From: Phormidesmis priestleyi BC1401 | GTDB taxonomy: Bacteria; Cyanobacteriota; Cyanobacteriia; Leptolyngbyales; Leptolyngbyaceae | Reading direction: 5' to 3' | Assembly (NCBI RefSeq): GCF_001650195.1 | Contig: NZ_LXYR01000020.1 | Coordinates: 17,231-81,230 of the forward strand | DNA length: 64,000 bases | In this document: positions 18,536 through 27,909 of the stretch, piece by piece | Layout: each line of letters starts with the position of its first letter | Numbering within the stretch: position 1 is the first letter of the stretch | The notes under the pieces: generated by a model | What the model was told of the DNA's origin: nothing | The model's input: the letters and a program-made list of their open reading frames with translations, nothing else | Database searches by the model: none | Translations under genes and position numbers: made by a program

Positions 18536-18760
18536 TGAAAATCACAGGCACTTATAGTAAGGAGCCTCTATCCTAATTGAGTTACCCTAAAGCCATAGAC
18601 TCAACGCCATCTCAGATGATCTCAGTTCAAAACCTTGGATGATCTCGACCCGCAATTTAGCTCTCATTCTCAGATCATCTATCTTCTCTAAGACTCCTCT
18701 AAATGACCCACTGAATGGGTTTGAACGGGGGTCAATCTAACCATAGAAAGGGACAATGCG

Positions 18761-21700
18761 ATGCAGCCAGAACAACAGCGGCGAATCATGGGCTACTTCA
18801 TTGAGGAGGCAAAAGACCATCTCAATACCATTGAGCAGGGTTTGTTGAATCTGCAAGGCACGATCGCAGACCCTGAAAGGGTGAATGAAGTCTTTCGGGC
18901 GGCTCACTCGGTTAAGGGTGGAGCTGCGATGTTAGGTCTGAGCAGCATTCAGCAGACCTCGCATCGCTTAGAAGATTTCTTCAAAATCCTCAAAGAAACT
19001 CCTGGAATCAAGCCGGATCAAAAAGTAGAAACGCTTCTGCTACGGGTGTTTGATACGCTCCAGGAACTGTTAGAGCAGTTGCAAGGTCCGTTTGGTTTGA
19101 GCGAAGAAGCGTCGAATGCGACGATGGCTAGCGTTGAGCCTGTTTTTGAGGAACTTCAGCAACATCTCAGTCTGCTAGAGCGTCAGAGTGAGGCAGCCAC
19201 GCCTACTCCTGTGATGACGCGTCCGACGATCGCAGCGACTCCAGCCACGTCTCAAGACAGCTCATTGGTGCTGATTTTTCAAACCGATGTGCCTGTCCAA
19301 CTGCGTGAAATGCTGCAACTGTTCCGACAGGCGGAGGCGCTGCCCGACGGACGCGATCGCCTTCAAGAAATTTGCACTGGGTTAAGGGGGTTGGGCGAAG
19401 CCTTCGATCTCGATCAATGGTGCAGTTTGGTGAATCTGGCGAGTCAAGCGATCGCCGATCCCAATAATTCCTATCGAGCGCTGGCGCCGATCGTCATTAA
19501 AGACTTTAAGCAGGCACAGGAATCTGTTTTAGCAGGTCGGGTTTGGGAGGTTGCACCGAGCGAACAGCTAATCGCCCTTGTGCCGATCGATGCGGCATTA
19601 CCGTTAGCAGTCGATGACGATCTGGCAGATTTCTTTGCTATTACAGATCATCTCGATTCAGATGATGACCTAGACCTGTCGGAAATGGATTTTGCGGCTG
19701 AAGCCGATTCTCTAGACGCGTTGGAGTTAGACACTCTAAACCTGGATGCTCCTTTGTTTGAGTCTAGTCGTGACAGCAGTTTGGTAGAAGAGACTGAACT
19801 GTCTAGGGCAAGCGATCGCGACGGTCCTGAAGTCGGCATGGCAGAACTCAACAGTCTGGCAGACCTGTTTGAAGGAGAAATGCCCGATCTCGGTGCCACC
19901 TGGCAAGAAGAAGAGGTGATTGGAAGTTCTCGATCGGCGGCGCTTGACTTCAATAATCCACTGGGAGAGGAGAGCAGCGACTTTTCAGACTTGCTGTTTG
20001 ACGATTCTGCTGCGACTCCTGCTAGCGTCAGCGAGGAGGATGACGACGACTTTACGAGTCTGTTTGGAGACAACTCTTTAGAGGATCTGCTCGATTCTGA
20101 AGTGACTTCGGGTGCGATCGTAAACCCAACTATTCTTGAAACCGCCTCAGACACCGAAGATTTTGATCTGTTTGGTTTAGAGACCTCTGAAGAGAGTTTG
20201 ACTCCTGCTGATAATCTGTTTGATGAACTGAATCTAGACGACTTTGACGACCTGAATTTGACCAGCGAGATCGCACCCTCAGATGATCTCTTAGAGATAC
20301 TTTCTTCACCTCAAGTAGACAATGAAGCGACTCCGATCGGATTGGGCGAGTTATTTGCAGGGCTAGACGAGGAGGAGTTGAACTTTGATCAGCCTTTAAC
20401 CGACTCGATCGCGTCGCCTAGCCCCGTGGTGAATGAATCGACGTTTGACGACCTAGATTTTGACCTCGCGTTAGACGACGAAGCCCCTGCGCCTGCTGCC
20501 GCGATCTCCGACCCGTGGGAAAGCTTAGATCTAGAAGAATCTCCTCAAGCTTCAACGCTTGAATCAGACAATCAGAATGAACTCGGTGCTTTGACAGACG
20601 ACCTGTTTGGGGATTTGGATGATCTCGATTTCGGTTTAAATGAAGCCCCTTCAACCTCTGTAGAGAGCTTAGAAGCACTTTCTCTTCCTCCTGATGATCA
20701 AGAGACGAATGATCTCTCACCCTTTGACAATCTTTGGAGTCAATCTGATCTGTTGCCAGACGATGAATCTCTAGATGCTGGATTAGAAGAGTTAGACGTT
20801 GGCTCTGATACCTCGAATTTTTCAGTAGAAGATTCTAATGATTTGTTGACAGATGCTAGAAGCGATGACTCAGCAGAATTCGATTTAACGTCGGCAAACA
20901 GTGAGTTTCCATTTAGTTTAGAAATAGCTTCAGAGGAAAGCGATGACCTGCTGACAAGCCTTTTTGAGAGCGAAGAACCCCTGGACTCGCTAGAGATTAA
21001 TCCCGTAGAGCCTGAAGCTTCCTTAAATGAACTAGCGTTTGATAGTGTCTTTGAGTTTGACTTGACGTTAGACGACCTGAATTTATTGACAGAAGGAAGT
21101 GAGTTAGAGCCAAATGCTTTACCTAACTTAGAGCTGACCAATTTAGACGATGACTTCTTAGGGTTAGAGGGTGAAGATGAGATTGATCTGGCTAATCTAG
21201 TAGACGAAAGCTTTGCTGCCGAGACTCCTTCGCTGAGTTTGGACGCTGATTCCGAGTCAGAAACCGCTGATTTAGCAGGACTACTTGAGTCCGAAGACCT
21301 ATTCAACTTTAACCAGTCTGAAGAGTCGCTAGACTTGAATCTTAACGCTTCGGAAACCAGCGATGATCTTGACAGTCTGTTCGATGAAAACTCTGAGGAG
21401 ATGGGACTTTTATTTGCTGAGACTCCTATCTCAGAATTAGAGACAACAGACCTTTTTGGCTTTTTAACAGCAGATGACCCACAGGCTAGCGAGGAGTCGA
21501 TCGCTGATTCACCGCTCTCACTCGATCGCTCTGAGTCTGAGCCGCTCTCAAACGATTTAGATGATTTGCTGAATCTAACTGCGATCGGAGAAGAGACTGC
21601 GCTAGACCTTGATCTGCTTTTAGATGATGACTCATTGAATAGTCTAGATGACCTGCTAAGTGACGATCTTGGGTCAGAACTGACGAAACAAACCTTTGAC

Positions 21701-24700
21701 CTTTCTCTTAATCTAGAAAGCGAACTGTTTGAGACAGCTTACTATCAAGAGAATGAGCCGTTAGAAATTCCCGATGAGTTTGGCTCGATCGCGGCTCAAA
21801 GCGTTTTTGGACTCGACCCAGACGAACTATCTCTAGAATCTTCTACAGATGACTTAGATGAGTTGAACTTTGACCTCTTTTCTTCTTCAGAAGATATGAC
21901 TTCTGAACCAGACACTTTAGATACTCTGCTGAATGATTTAGGACTCGACTCTCCGATCGAAGCCGTCTCTGTGCAAAACATTGGAGAAGCAGACGACCTG
22001 GATCTGCTGTTCGACTTAGAGGATTCAACCAGCAGTGCAGAGAATGATGACTTCGATTTGGAGTTTGACCCCTTCGATGATTCTGCACTCGCATTGAGTG
22101 ACTTTGAGCCACTAGAAACCGAAGCCTCGTCTACTGAACCTGCTGACCCTTCAGACCTCGATTCTCTCTTTGGAGCGAGCATCGCAGCGGCATCTGTGAT
22201 CTCCTTGGGGGCAGCAATGGCAGCCTCGCTCAATCTTGACGAATCTGACGAAAACGACTCTGAGCTAAATGTTCTAGAAACAGAATCTAATCTGGCGACG
22301 GACGATGAGTTTGGCGACTTAGATGATTTATTAAACGCAACCCTTTCAAGTACCTCTGAACCCTCTGACCCAGAAGACTTTGATGACTTAGATTCTTTGT
22401 TTGGAGAAGAGACGGCTGACTCGGTGGCAGAAGCAGAGAGCCTAGACACTTTGCTAGATGAGACCCCCGCGAACTTTGATGACCTAGACGATTTGCTCGG
22501 CGACGACCTATCTCCGATCGCCCAAGATTTAACCTTTGAGAACTTTGATGACCTTGAATCTCTTTTAGCAGACGCACCTGAAACGTTTGCGACCACGGCT
22601 CAAACAGGCTTCTCTGCTACTGATGACTCTGATATGGAGTTTGACGATCTAGAGAAGATGCTGGAGGACGCTGACAAAACGATGGGAGGAACCCCAGCCG
22701 CCAAGAGTCTAACCAGCACTCAATCGGCACGGCGCACCAACCGACTTGGGAAAGGACTCAGCGAACAAACCATGCGGGTTCCGGTAAAGCACCTGGATAA
22801 CCTCAGCAACCTGGTCGGCGAACTGGTGGTCAACCGAAATAGCCTGGAGCAAGACCAAGAACGGCTGCGGCAGTCGCTCGATAACCTCCTCTATCAGGTT
22901 CAGCAACTGAGCGATGTCGGTCAGCGAATGCAGGACTTGTATGAGCGATCGCTGCTAGAAAGCTCCCTTCTTGCCAGCCGCAATCAGCGCACGCCTTCTA
23001 TCTTTAGCGCGTCCATCCGAGACAGTAGCGCGATCGCCCCAAGCAACTCATCTGGAGTCGAGTATGACCCCTTAGAGATGGATCGTTTTACAGGCTTTCA
23101 CTCACTCTCGCAGGAAATGATTGAGCTGATTGTGCGAGTCCGAGAGTCTGCGTCTGACATCGAGTTCATTGTCGATGAAACCGATCAGGTGACGCGGATG
23201 TTCCGGCAGGTGACGACCCAACTGCAAGAAGGGCTGACCCGTTCTCGAATGGTGCCGTTTGCCCAAACCGCCGATCGTCTTCCTCGTGCCGTGCGCGACA
23301 TCGCGATGAAGTGTGGCAAACAGGCAGAACTGGTGATTGAAGGTCGCGACACGCTGATTGACAAGATGATTCTAGAGCATCTCTACGATCCGATGACTCA
23401 CCTGGTTAACAATGCGATCACTCACGGCATCGAAACGCCTGATGTGCGTCGAGCAGCCGGAAAATCGCCCGTCGGTAAAATTACAATCCGTGCCTTTCAT
23501 CAGGGCAACCAGACGGTGATCTCGGTTTCTGATGATGGGGCGGGGGTCGATATTGAGCGAGTCAAAGTCAAAGCGATCGAGAAAGGATTGATTACGTCAT
23601 CTGAGTCTAAAGCGATGGCTCGGTTAGATATCTACGATCTCCTCTTCCATCCCGGCTTCACTACCAAAGATCAGGCAGATGACTTCTCTGGTCGAGGAGT
23701 GGGCATGGATGTGGTGCGTACTAGCTTGAGCGAGATTCGGGGAGTCATCAACACCGATTCAGCCCTGAGTAAGGGCACCACATTTACCGTGCGGTTGCCG
23801 CTCACCCTCAGCATCTCGAAGGCGCTGTGCTGCATCAGCGATCGTGCCCGCATTGCCTTCCCAATGGATGGGGTGGAAGATATGCTCGACATTCCAAAAG
23901 AGCGCATTCAAACCGACTCAGAAGGAAATCCGGTGATCGCGTGGCGAGATGCAATCTTGCCCTTGCGCCCCTTGACTGATTTGTTGGGCTATAGTCGCCA
24001 TCTCAGCCGAGGCAATGTTTACGGCGGCAACCAGGAAGACGATATGGTGTCTGTGGTGGTTCTCCGCAGTGCAGGCAATTATTTGGCGCTGCAAGTCGAT
24101 CAGGTGCTCGGTGAACAAGAGATTGTGATTAAGCAATTAGAAGGTCCGGTGCCGAAGCCGATCGGGGTTGCAGGTGCGACGGTGCTAGGCGACGGTCGAA
24201 TTATGCCGATCGCAGACGTGCTAGAACTCATCGATCTCTCAATGGGTCGGATTCGTCGCGATGTTGGCACGATGTGGGATCAGGGAGCATCGCAGTCAAC
24301 CGACACGATCACGATGAAGACCGAGCCAACGGTGCTGATTGTAGACGACTCGATTACGGTGCGCGAACTGCTGTCAATGACTTTCAATAAGGTTGGCTAT
24401 CGGGTGGAGCAAGCTCGCGATGGTCAAGAGGCGTGGGAGAAGCTGCGAGCAGGTCTGCCGTGTGATATCGTCTTCTGCGACATTGAGATGCCTAGAATGG
24501 ATGGTTTAGAACTGCTGTCGCGGATTCAGAAAGATCCCAATTTAAGCAGTCTGCCGATCGCGATGCTGACTTCTCGTGGTGCCGATCGTCACCGTCAAAT
24601 GGCAGCGTCTCTAGGGGCAAGTGGCTATTTCACAAAGCCCTATTTAGAAGAAGCGCTTTTGGATGCGGCTCAACGAATGTTGAAGGGCGAGATTTTGATC

Positions 24701-24721
24701 GTCAACAATCGAGATTCGTGA
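18761..24721 (+). CDS. hmpE: HmpE: CheA-type hybrid histidine kinase with a very long acidic insert
   Basis: 1986 residues. One Hpt domain (about 5-110; His49 in FRAAHSVKGGAAMLGL) precedes a second Hpt-like but His-less segment (about 170-280). Residues about 285-1310 are a low-complexity stretch dominated by Asp, Glu, Ser and Leu with recurring DDLDxLF-type units. The CheA core follows: dimerisation domain (about 1320-1430), HATPase (about 1480-1680; HLVNNAITHGIETP, DDGAGVD, GRGVGMDVVR), CheW-like domain (about 1690-1840) and a receiver (about 1850-1970; DIVFCDIEMPRMDG). It phosphorylates HmpA/HmpB in response to HmpD. A few hundred residues of Hpt region is usual; an insert of about 1000 is not. 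Last gene of the operon. Confidence 0.93.
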   Translation: MQPEQQRRIMGYFIEEAKDHLNTIEQGLLNLQGTIADPERVNEVFRAAHSVKGGAAMLGLSSIQQTSHRLEDFFKILKETPGIKPDQKVETLLLRVFDTLQELLEQLQGPFGLSEEASNATMASVEPVFEELQQHLSLLERQSEAATPTPVMTRPTIAATPATSQDSSLVLIFQTDVPVQLREMLQLFRQAEALPDGRDRLQEICTGLRGLGEAFDLDQWCSLVNLASQAIADPNNSYRALAPIVIKDFKQAQESVLAGRVWEVAPSEQLIALVPIDAALPLAVDDDLADFFAITDHLDSDDDLDLSEMDFAAEADSLDALELDTLNLDAPLFESSRDSSLVEETELSRASDRDGPEVGMAELNSLADLFEGEMPDLGATWQEEEVIGSSRSAALDFNNPLGEESSDFSDLLFDDSAATPASVSEEDDDDFTSLFGDNSLEDLLDSEVTSGAIVNPTILETASDTEDFDLFGLETSEESLTPADNLFDELNLDDFDDLNLTSEIAPSDDLLEILSSPQVDNEATPIGLGELFAGLDEEELNFDQPLTDSIASPSPVVNESTFDDLDFDLALDDEAPAPAAAISDPWESLDLEESPQASTLESDNQNELGALTDDLFGDLDDLDFGLNEAPSTSVESLEALSLPPDDQETNDLSPFDNLWSQSDLLPDDESLDAGLEELDVGSDTSNFSVEDSNDLLTDARSDDSAEFDLTSANSEFPFSLEIASEESDDLLTSLFESEEPLDSLEINPVEPEASLNELAFDSVFEFDLTLDDLNLLTEGSELEPNALPNLELTNLDDDFLGLEGEDEIDLANLVDESFAAETPSLSLDADSESETADLAGLLESEDLFNFNQSEESLDLNLNASETSDDLDSLFDENSEEMGLLFAETPISELETTDLFGFLTADDPQASEESIADSPLSLDRSESEPLSNDLDDLLNLTAIGEETALDLDLLLDDDSLNSLDDLLSDDLGSELTKQTFDLSLNLESELFETAYYQENEPLEIPDEFGSIAAQSVFGLDPDELSLESSTDDLDELNFDLFSSSEDMTSEPDTLDTLLNDLGLDSPIEAVSVQNIGEADDLDLLFDLEDSTSSAENDDFDLEFDPFDDSALALSDFEPLETEASSTEPADPSDLDSLFGASIAAASVISLGAAMAASLNLDESDENDSELNVLETESNLATDDEFGDLDDLLNATLSSTSEPSDPEDFDDLDSLFGEETADSVAEAESLDTLLDETPANFDDLDDLLGDDLSPIAQDLTFENFDDLESLLADAPETFATTAQTGFSATDDSDMEFDDLEKMLEDADKTMGGTPAAKSLTSTQSARRTNRLGKGLSEQTMRVPVKHLDNLSNLVGELVVNRNSLEQDQERLRQSLDNLLYQVQQLSDVGQRMQDLYERSLLESSLLASRNQRTPSIFSASIRDSSAIAPSNSSGVEYDPLEMDRFTGFHSLSQEMIELIVRVRESASDIEFIVDETDQVTRMFRQVTTQLQEGLTRSRMVPFAQTADRLPRAVRDIAMKCGKQAELVIEGRDTLIDKMILEHLYDPMTHLVNNAITHGIETPDVRRAAGKSPVGKITIRAFHQGNQTVISVSDDGAGVDIERVKVKAIEKGLITSSESKAMARLDIYDLLFHPGFTTKDQADDFSGRGVGMDVVRTSLSEIRGVINTDSALSKGTTFTVRLPLTLSISKALCCISDRARIAFPMDGVEDMLDIPKERIQTDSEGNPVIAWRDAILPLRPLTDLLGYSRHLSRGNVYGGNQEDDMVSVVVLRSAGNYLALQVDQVLGEQEIVIKQLEGPVPKPIGVAGATVLGDGRIMPIADVLELIDLSMGRIRRDVGTMWDQGASQSTDTITMKTEPTVLIVDDSITVRELLSMTFNKVGYRVEQARDGQEAWEKLRAGLPCDIVFCDIEMPRMDGLELLSRIQKDPNLSSLPIAMLTSRGADRHRQMAASLGASGYFTKPYLEEALLDAAQRMLKGEILIVNNRDS

Positions 24722-24744
24722 GTCTGATGTGAATTTAATATTTT

Positions 24745-24776
24745 GGAGGGATGGGTTTTTAGCCTGTCCCTCTTTA
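24745..24776 (+). terminator. Likely transcription terminator after hmpE
   Basis: GAGGGATGGG and GCCTGTCCCTC form an imperfect stem around a TTTTTA loop, followed by TTTATT. It lies about 25 bases after the hmpE stop. Confidence 0.5.
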
Positions 24777-24839
24777 TTGGTGTAATTAGGAATGGTTTGC
24801 TGTGCTCGAAAATTAAGCTTGGATTACACCAATTATTGT

Positions 24840-24863
24840 GAATGAATGAATGAATGAATGAAT
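24840..24863. repeat. GAAT microsatellite (six tandem units)
   Basis: Six perfect GAAT units lie between hmpE and the convergent PLD gene. No coding frame uses them. Confidence 0.85.
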
Positions 24864-24890
24864 GCGATCGACCGTGCGTTTACCCGATGA

Positions 24891-24921
24891 CGTGGAGACG
24901 TTCCACCGAAACGTCTCCACG
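24891..24921. repeat. 31-bp perfect hairpin CGTGGAGACGTT...AACGTCTCCACG
   Basis: Exact 12-bp arms flank a 7-base loop. It lies 27 bases beyond the stop of the minus-strand PLD gene and could terminate that transcript, although no T-tract follows. The sequence looks like a dispersed cyanobacterial palindrome. Confidence 0.7.
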
Positions 24922-24947
24922 CGATGGTATTGAATTTGGGTTGATGC

Positions 24948-26645
24948 TTACCAGGTGACTCGATCGCGCAATTTTTCCAGCAATTTGGGTCCGACTCCTG
25001 AGACTCGATCGAGATCTGCCAATGAAGCAAAAGGTTTCTGTTCACGGGCGGCAATAATCCGCTTTGCCAAACTGGGACCGACTCCCGGTAGAGCTTCCAG
25101 TTCTGCTTGGGTCGCTCTATTCAGGTTCACTGGCTGATTGGTAGACTCAGCAGAAGGTTTTGGTGCAGACGGCTGCGGTTTTGTGGGCGTGTCTCGTTTC
25201 TCAGGGGTGGGGACGATCGACGCGGATGGTGTGGGCTTTCCGCACTGTTGTTCGTAAGCGTCAGCTTTGCGACGAATGGCAGGAGGTACCCCTAAAATCG
25301 CATCTGCATAGAGGCGATCGAACTCTCGCTGATAGTGCGCCACCACTACAGGGCTGTGAATCACTAGCAGGGTTTCGTCGTTGCCCTGATTCGCTGCCTT
25401 TGTCCAGTTGTGTGACCCAGTGATTACGGTCTGCCCATCGACGATGCCAAACTTGTGGTGCAGCAAGTCACCCGGCGGCAAGCGGGGCACTCCAACCGTC
25501 GTGATTGGGTTCTGCCAAGGACGGTTATTCGGGTCGGGTTTGCAGGTGTCTCCCAGCGAAACGCCCAGCATATCTAACCCTTCGCTATAGGGGCGAAACA
25601 TAAAGCTAGGCTCGATCAACGCTTGAATCTTTGCCCCTTTTTGACGTTGAGTGTCTAGTAGATTCACAAGTGGCTGATCAGAGAAGACAAATAGCGCCAT
25701 CTCGATCGAGTCATTGGCTTGACTCAAAGTTTTGCCAATTAGACCGTTGGTGGTTTGCTCCCATGGCAGCGAGGGCGATGACGGGGAGAATTGCACCTCG
25801 ATCGAGACCTCTCCTAACTGCACTTGTTGAGGAGCACGATGCGGCTTTTTGTCTCCGAATAGACTGTCTGGTTTGCCGCCAGGTCCGTCGCCCCACATGA
25901 GATTAAATTCTTGGGTAAACAGAGCCGCTAACTCTGAGCTATCAATTTTGAGAAGGTTATTGGCGTTGCCTCGACTGGTGAGGGTTTTGAAGTCGCCATG
26001 AACATCGGACGGGGTGAAATTCGCGGAGGTAACGACGATCGCGCGTCCATCTACAATCACAAATTTGTGGTGCATCAGATTACTGCCGCGAGTCCCGCCA
26101 GCCGTGTCGTCAATGCGAGGAATTTTGGCGTTATCAAGCATTACCAGCGCATCACCCTGATTGATTTCAGTGGGGCTGAGTTGTCCGTCTCCATTTTGAT
26201 CGATCAGCTTGATGGACTCGCTGTAACGATCGCGATCGCGTTCTGGAAGTTTGGCGATTTCATCGGAGCGAATGCTACTAACCGGGCGCGAATAGCTATT
26301 TTCTAAAATCACCCGCACCTTCACCCCAGCTTGGGCGCGATCGCTCAAAGCCTTGGCAATTTTTGGCAGACGAAATTCTTGAACGGCGACATCGACACCG
26401 GTTTGAGCCGACGAGATCGCATCCACGATAATTTGTTCTAGGTCATCGCCCGATCGAGTCTGTTTGCGATAAGGCTCTGTGTACTGCGACGCAGGTTCAT
26501 GATTCGTGTAAACCTGCACCCGCGCATCTTGAGCTAACGGAGTAGGACGAGAGGGCGGCTGCGGTTGAGCTTGCTGACAGGCGGTTAAGCCAAGTGCCAG
26601 GGCAGCAGCGTATAAACTTCGGGAGAGGGAGTTGATTGGACGCAC
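24948..26645 (-). CDS. Phospholipase D-like lipoprotein with EF-hand-like loop and ComEA-type HhH tail
   Basis: 565 residues. The N-terminus is a lipoprotein signal (LGLTAC, lipidated Cys23). Two PLD domains follow: HHKFVIVDG...SANFTPSD near residue 190 and HHKFGIVDG...SHNWTKAANQGNDE near 395; both have the HxK motif and following Asn of the PLD active site. Inside the first domain DQNGDGQLSPTE (about 149-160) fits an EF-hand calcium loop. After a Pro/Lys linker, residues about 505-565 form two helix-hairpin-helix motifs (LEALPGVGPSLAKRI and LDRVSGVGPKLLEKL), like ComEA, which binds DNA. This suggests an extracytoplasmic, possibly calcium-dependent nuclease or phosphodiesterase. Start GTG 26645. 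Convergent with hmpE. Confidence 0.9.
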   Translation of the reverse strand: MRPINSLSRSLYAAALALGLTACQQAQPQPPSRPTPLAQDARVQVYTNHEPASQYTEPYRKQTRSGDDLEQIIVDAISSAQTGVDVAVQEFRLPKIAKALSDRAQAGVKVRVILENSYSRPVSSIRSDEIAKLPERDRDRYSESIKLIDQNGDGQLSPTEINQGDALVMLDNAKIPRIDDTAGGTRGSNLMHHKFVIVDGRAIVVTSANFTPSDVHGDFKTLTSRGNANNLLKIDSSELAALFTQEFNLMWGDGPGGKPDSLFGDKKPHRAPQQVQLGEVSIEVQFSPSSPSLPWEQTTNGLIGKTLSQANDSIEMALFVFSDQPLVNLLDTQRQKGAKIQALIEPSFMFRPYSEGLDMLGVSLGDTCKPDPNNRPWQNPITTVGVPRLPPGDLLHHKFGIVDGQTVITGSHNWTKAANQGNDETLLVIHSPVVVAHYQREFDRLYADAILGVPPAIRRKADAYEQQCGKPTPSASIVPTPEKRDTPTKPQPSAPKPSAESTNQPVNLNRATQAELEALPGVGPSLAKRIIAAREQKPFASLADLDRVSGVGPKLLEKLRDRVTW

Positions 26646-26742
26646 AATAAGCTAGATTGAGAATTCTGGGGAAAACCTATGTCTTTGTAGCGTACCCAAA
26701 AAGAATTGCGATTTTTTAATCTGTTCTGCTGCTGAGTGACTT

Positions 26743-27909
26743 ATGCAAATCTATTTAGATTACAGTGCGACCACGCCCACTCGCCCAGAGGCGATCGCGC
26801 TGATGCAAAAAGTTTTAGCCGAACAGTGGGGAAACCCTTCAAGCCTCCATGCTTGGGGGCAACAGGCGGCTATCCTACTAGAACGTGCCAGAGTTCAGGT
26901 GGCGCGGCTACTCAACGCTCCGTCTGAAACGATCGTGTTCACCTCTGGCGGCACGGAGTCAAATAATCTGGCGATTATGGGCGTGGCGCGAAACTACACG
27001 ACCCCGCAGCACATCATTATTTCTAGCGTCGAGCATTCAGCGATCGCCGAACCTGTGAGGCTTTTAGAGCAGTGGGGCTGGCAAGTCACACGGCTAAACG
27101 TCGATTCTTTAGGGCGAGTTAACCCAATCGAGCTTCAATCCGCGCTGCGTCCTAACACGGTGCTGGTGTCGATGATTTACGGTCAAAGTGAGGTGGGAAC
27201 GATTCAGCCGATCGCACAGTTGTGTGAGATCACTCGCGCTCATGGGGCGTTATTTCACACCGACGCGGTGCAGGTAGCGGGACGGTTGGCGATCGACGTG
27301 CAGCAACTCCCCATTGATTTATTGTCTCTGTCGAGTCATAAGCTCTATGGACCGCAAGGAGCCGGAGCGCTCTATGTCTGTCCAGGTGTGGAATTAGTGC
27401 CGCTCTTCGGAGGAGGCGGACAAGAATCGAAGCTAAGATCGGGCACTCAGGCAATTCCAGCGATCGCGGGGTTTGGCATCGCGGCAGAGTTGGCAGCTCA
27501 AGAAATGGCGATCGAAACGCCTCGCTTAATCCACCTGCGCGAACAGCTCTTTGATCAACTGGCTGATGTAGCGGGATTAGTGCCAACAGGCGATCGCTGG
27601 AATCGTCTTCCTCATCATGTCAGCTTCTCTGTGCACTCTGCGGGTGGAGAAATTTTCAGTGGCAAAACTCTAGTGCGGCAGATGAATCTAGCAGGAATTG
27701 GCATCAGCGCTGGGTCTGCGTGCAATAGCGGCAAGCTGGTTCCGAGTCCGATTTTGGTGGCGATGGGCTATTGCGATCGCCTCGCTAAATCAGGCATTCG
27801 CCTAACGCTGGGACGAGACACCACAGGTGCAGATATCGATTGGACGGTCATGGTGCTGAAGCAAGTCCTGGCTCGCCTTGCACCACAGCCCACCCTTTTA
27901 AAGGTTTGA
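26743..27909 (+). CDS. Cysteine desulfurase (NifS/IscS family)
   Basis: The 388-residue PLP enzyme would supply sulfur from cysteine for Fe-S clusters or thio-cofactors. It shows YLDYSATTPTRPEA, TSGGTESNNLAI, the EHSA substrate-site motif, and SLSSHKLYGPQGAGAL with the PLP lysine at Lys200. The mobile catalytic loop is SAGSACNSGKLVPSPIL with Cys327; NSG replaces the TSA of typical IscS loops. Fold-type I and the long loop indicate class I. ATG 26743. No scaffold (IscU/SufU) gene is adjacent. Confidence 0.92.
   Translation: MQIYLDYSATTPTRPEAIALMQKVLAEQWGNPSSLHAWGQQAAILLERARVQVARLLNAPSETIVFTSGGTESNNLAIMGVARNYTTPQHIIISSVEHSAIAEPVRLLEQWGWQVTRLNVDSLGRVNPIELQSALRPNTVLVSMIYGQSEVGTIQPIAQLCEITRAHGALFHTDAVQVAGRLAIDVQQLPIDLLSLSSHKLYGPQGAGALYVCPGVELVPLFGGGGQESKLRSGTQAIPAIAGFGIAAELAAQEMAIETPRLIHLREQLFDQLADVAGLVPTGDRWNRLPHHVSFSVHSAGGEIFSGKTLVRQMNLAGIGISAGSACNSGKLVPSPILVAMGYCDRLAKSGIRLTLGRDTTGADIDWTVMVLKQVLARLAPQPTLLKV

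Noticed and set aside
19648..22596. Long open minus-strand frames opposite hmpE (about 168, 188 and 266 codons)
   Set aside because: They lie entirely opposite the Asp/Glu/Ser-rich hmpE insert; GAT, GAC, GAA and TCT codons read in reverse give Ser/Arg/Lys runs without stops. No start signals, no recognisable families: composition artefact.
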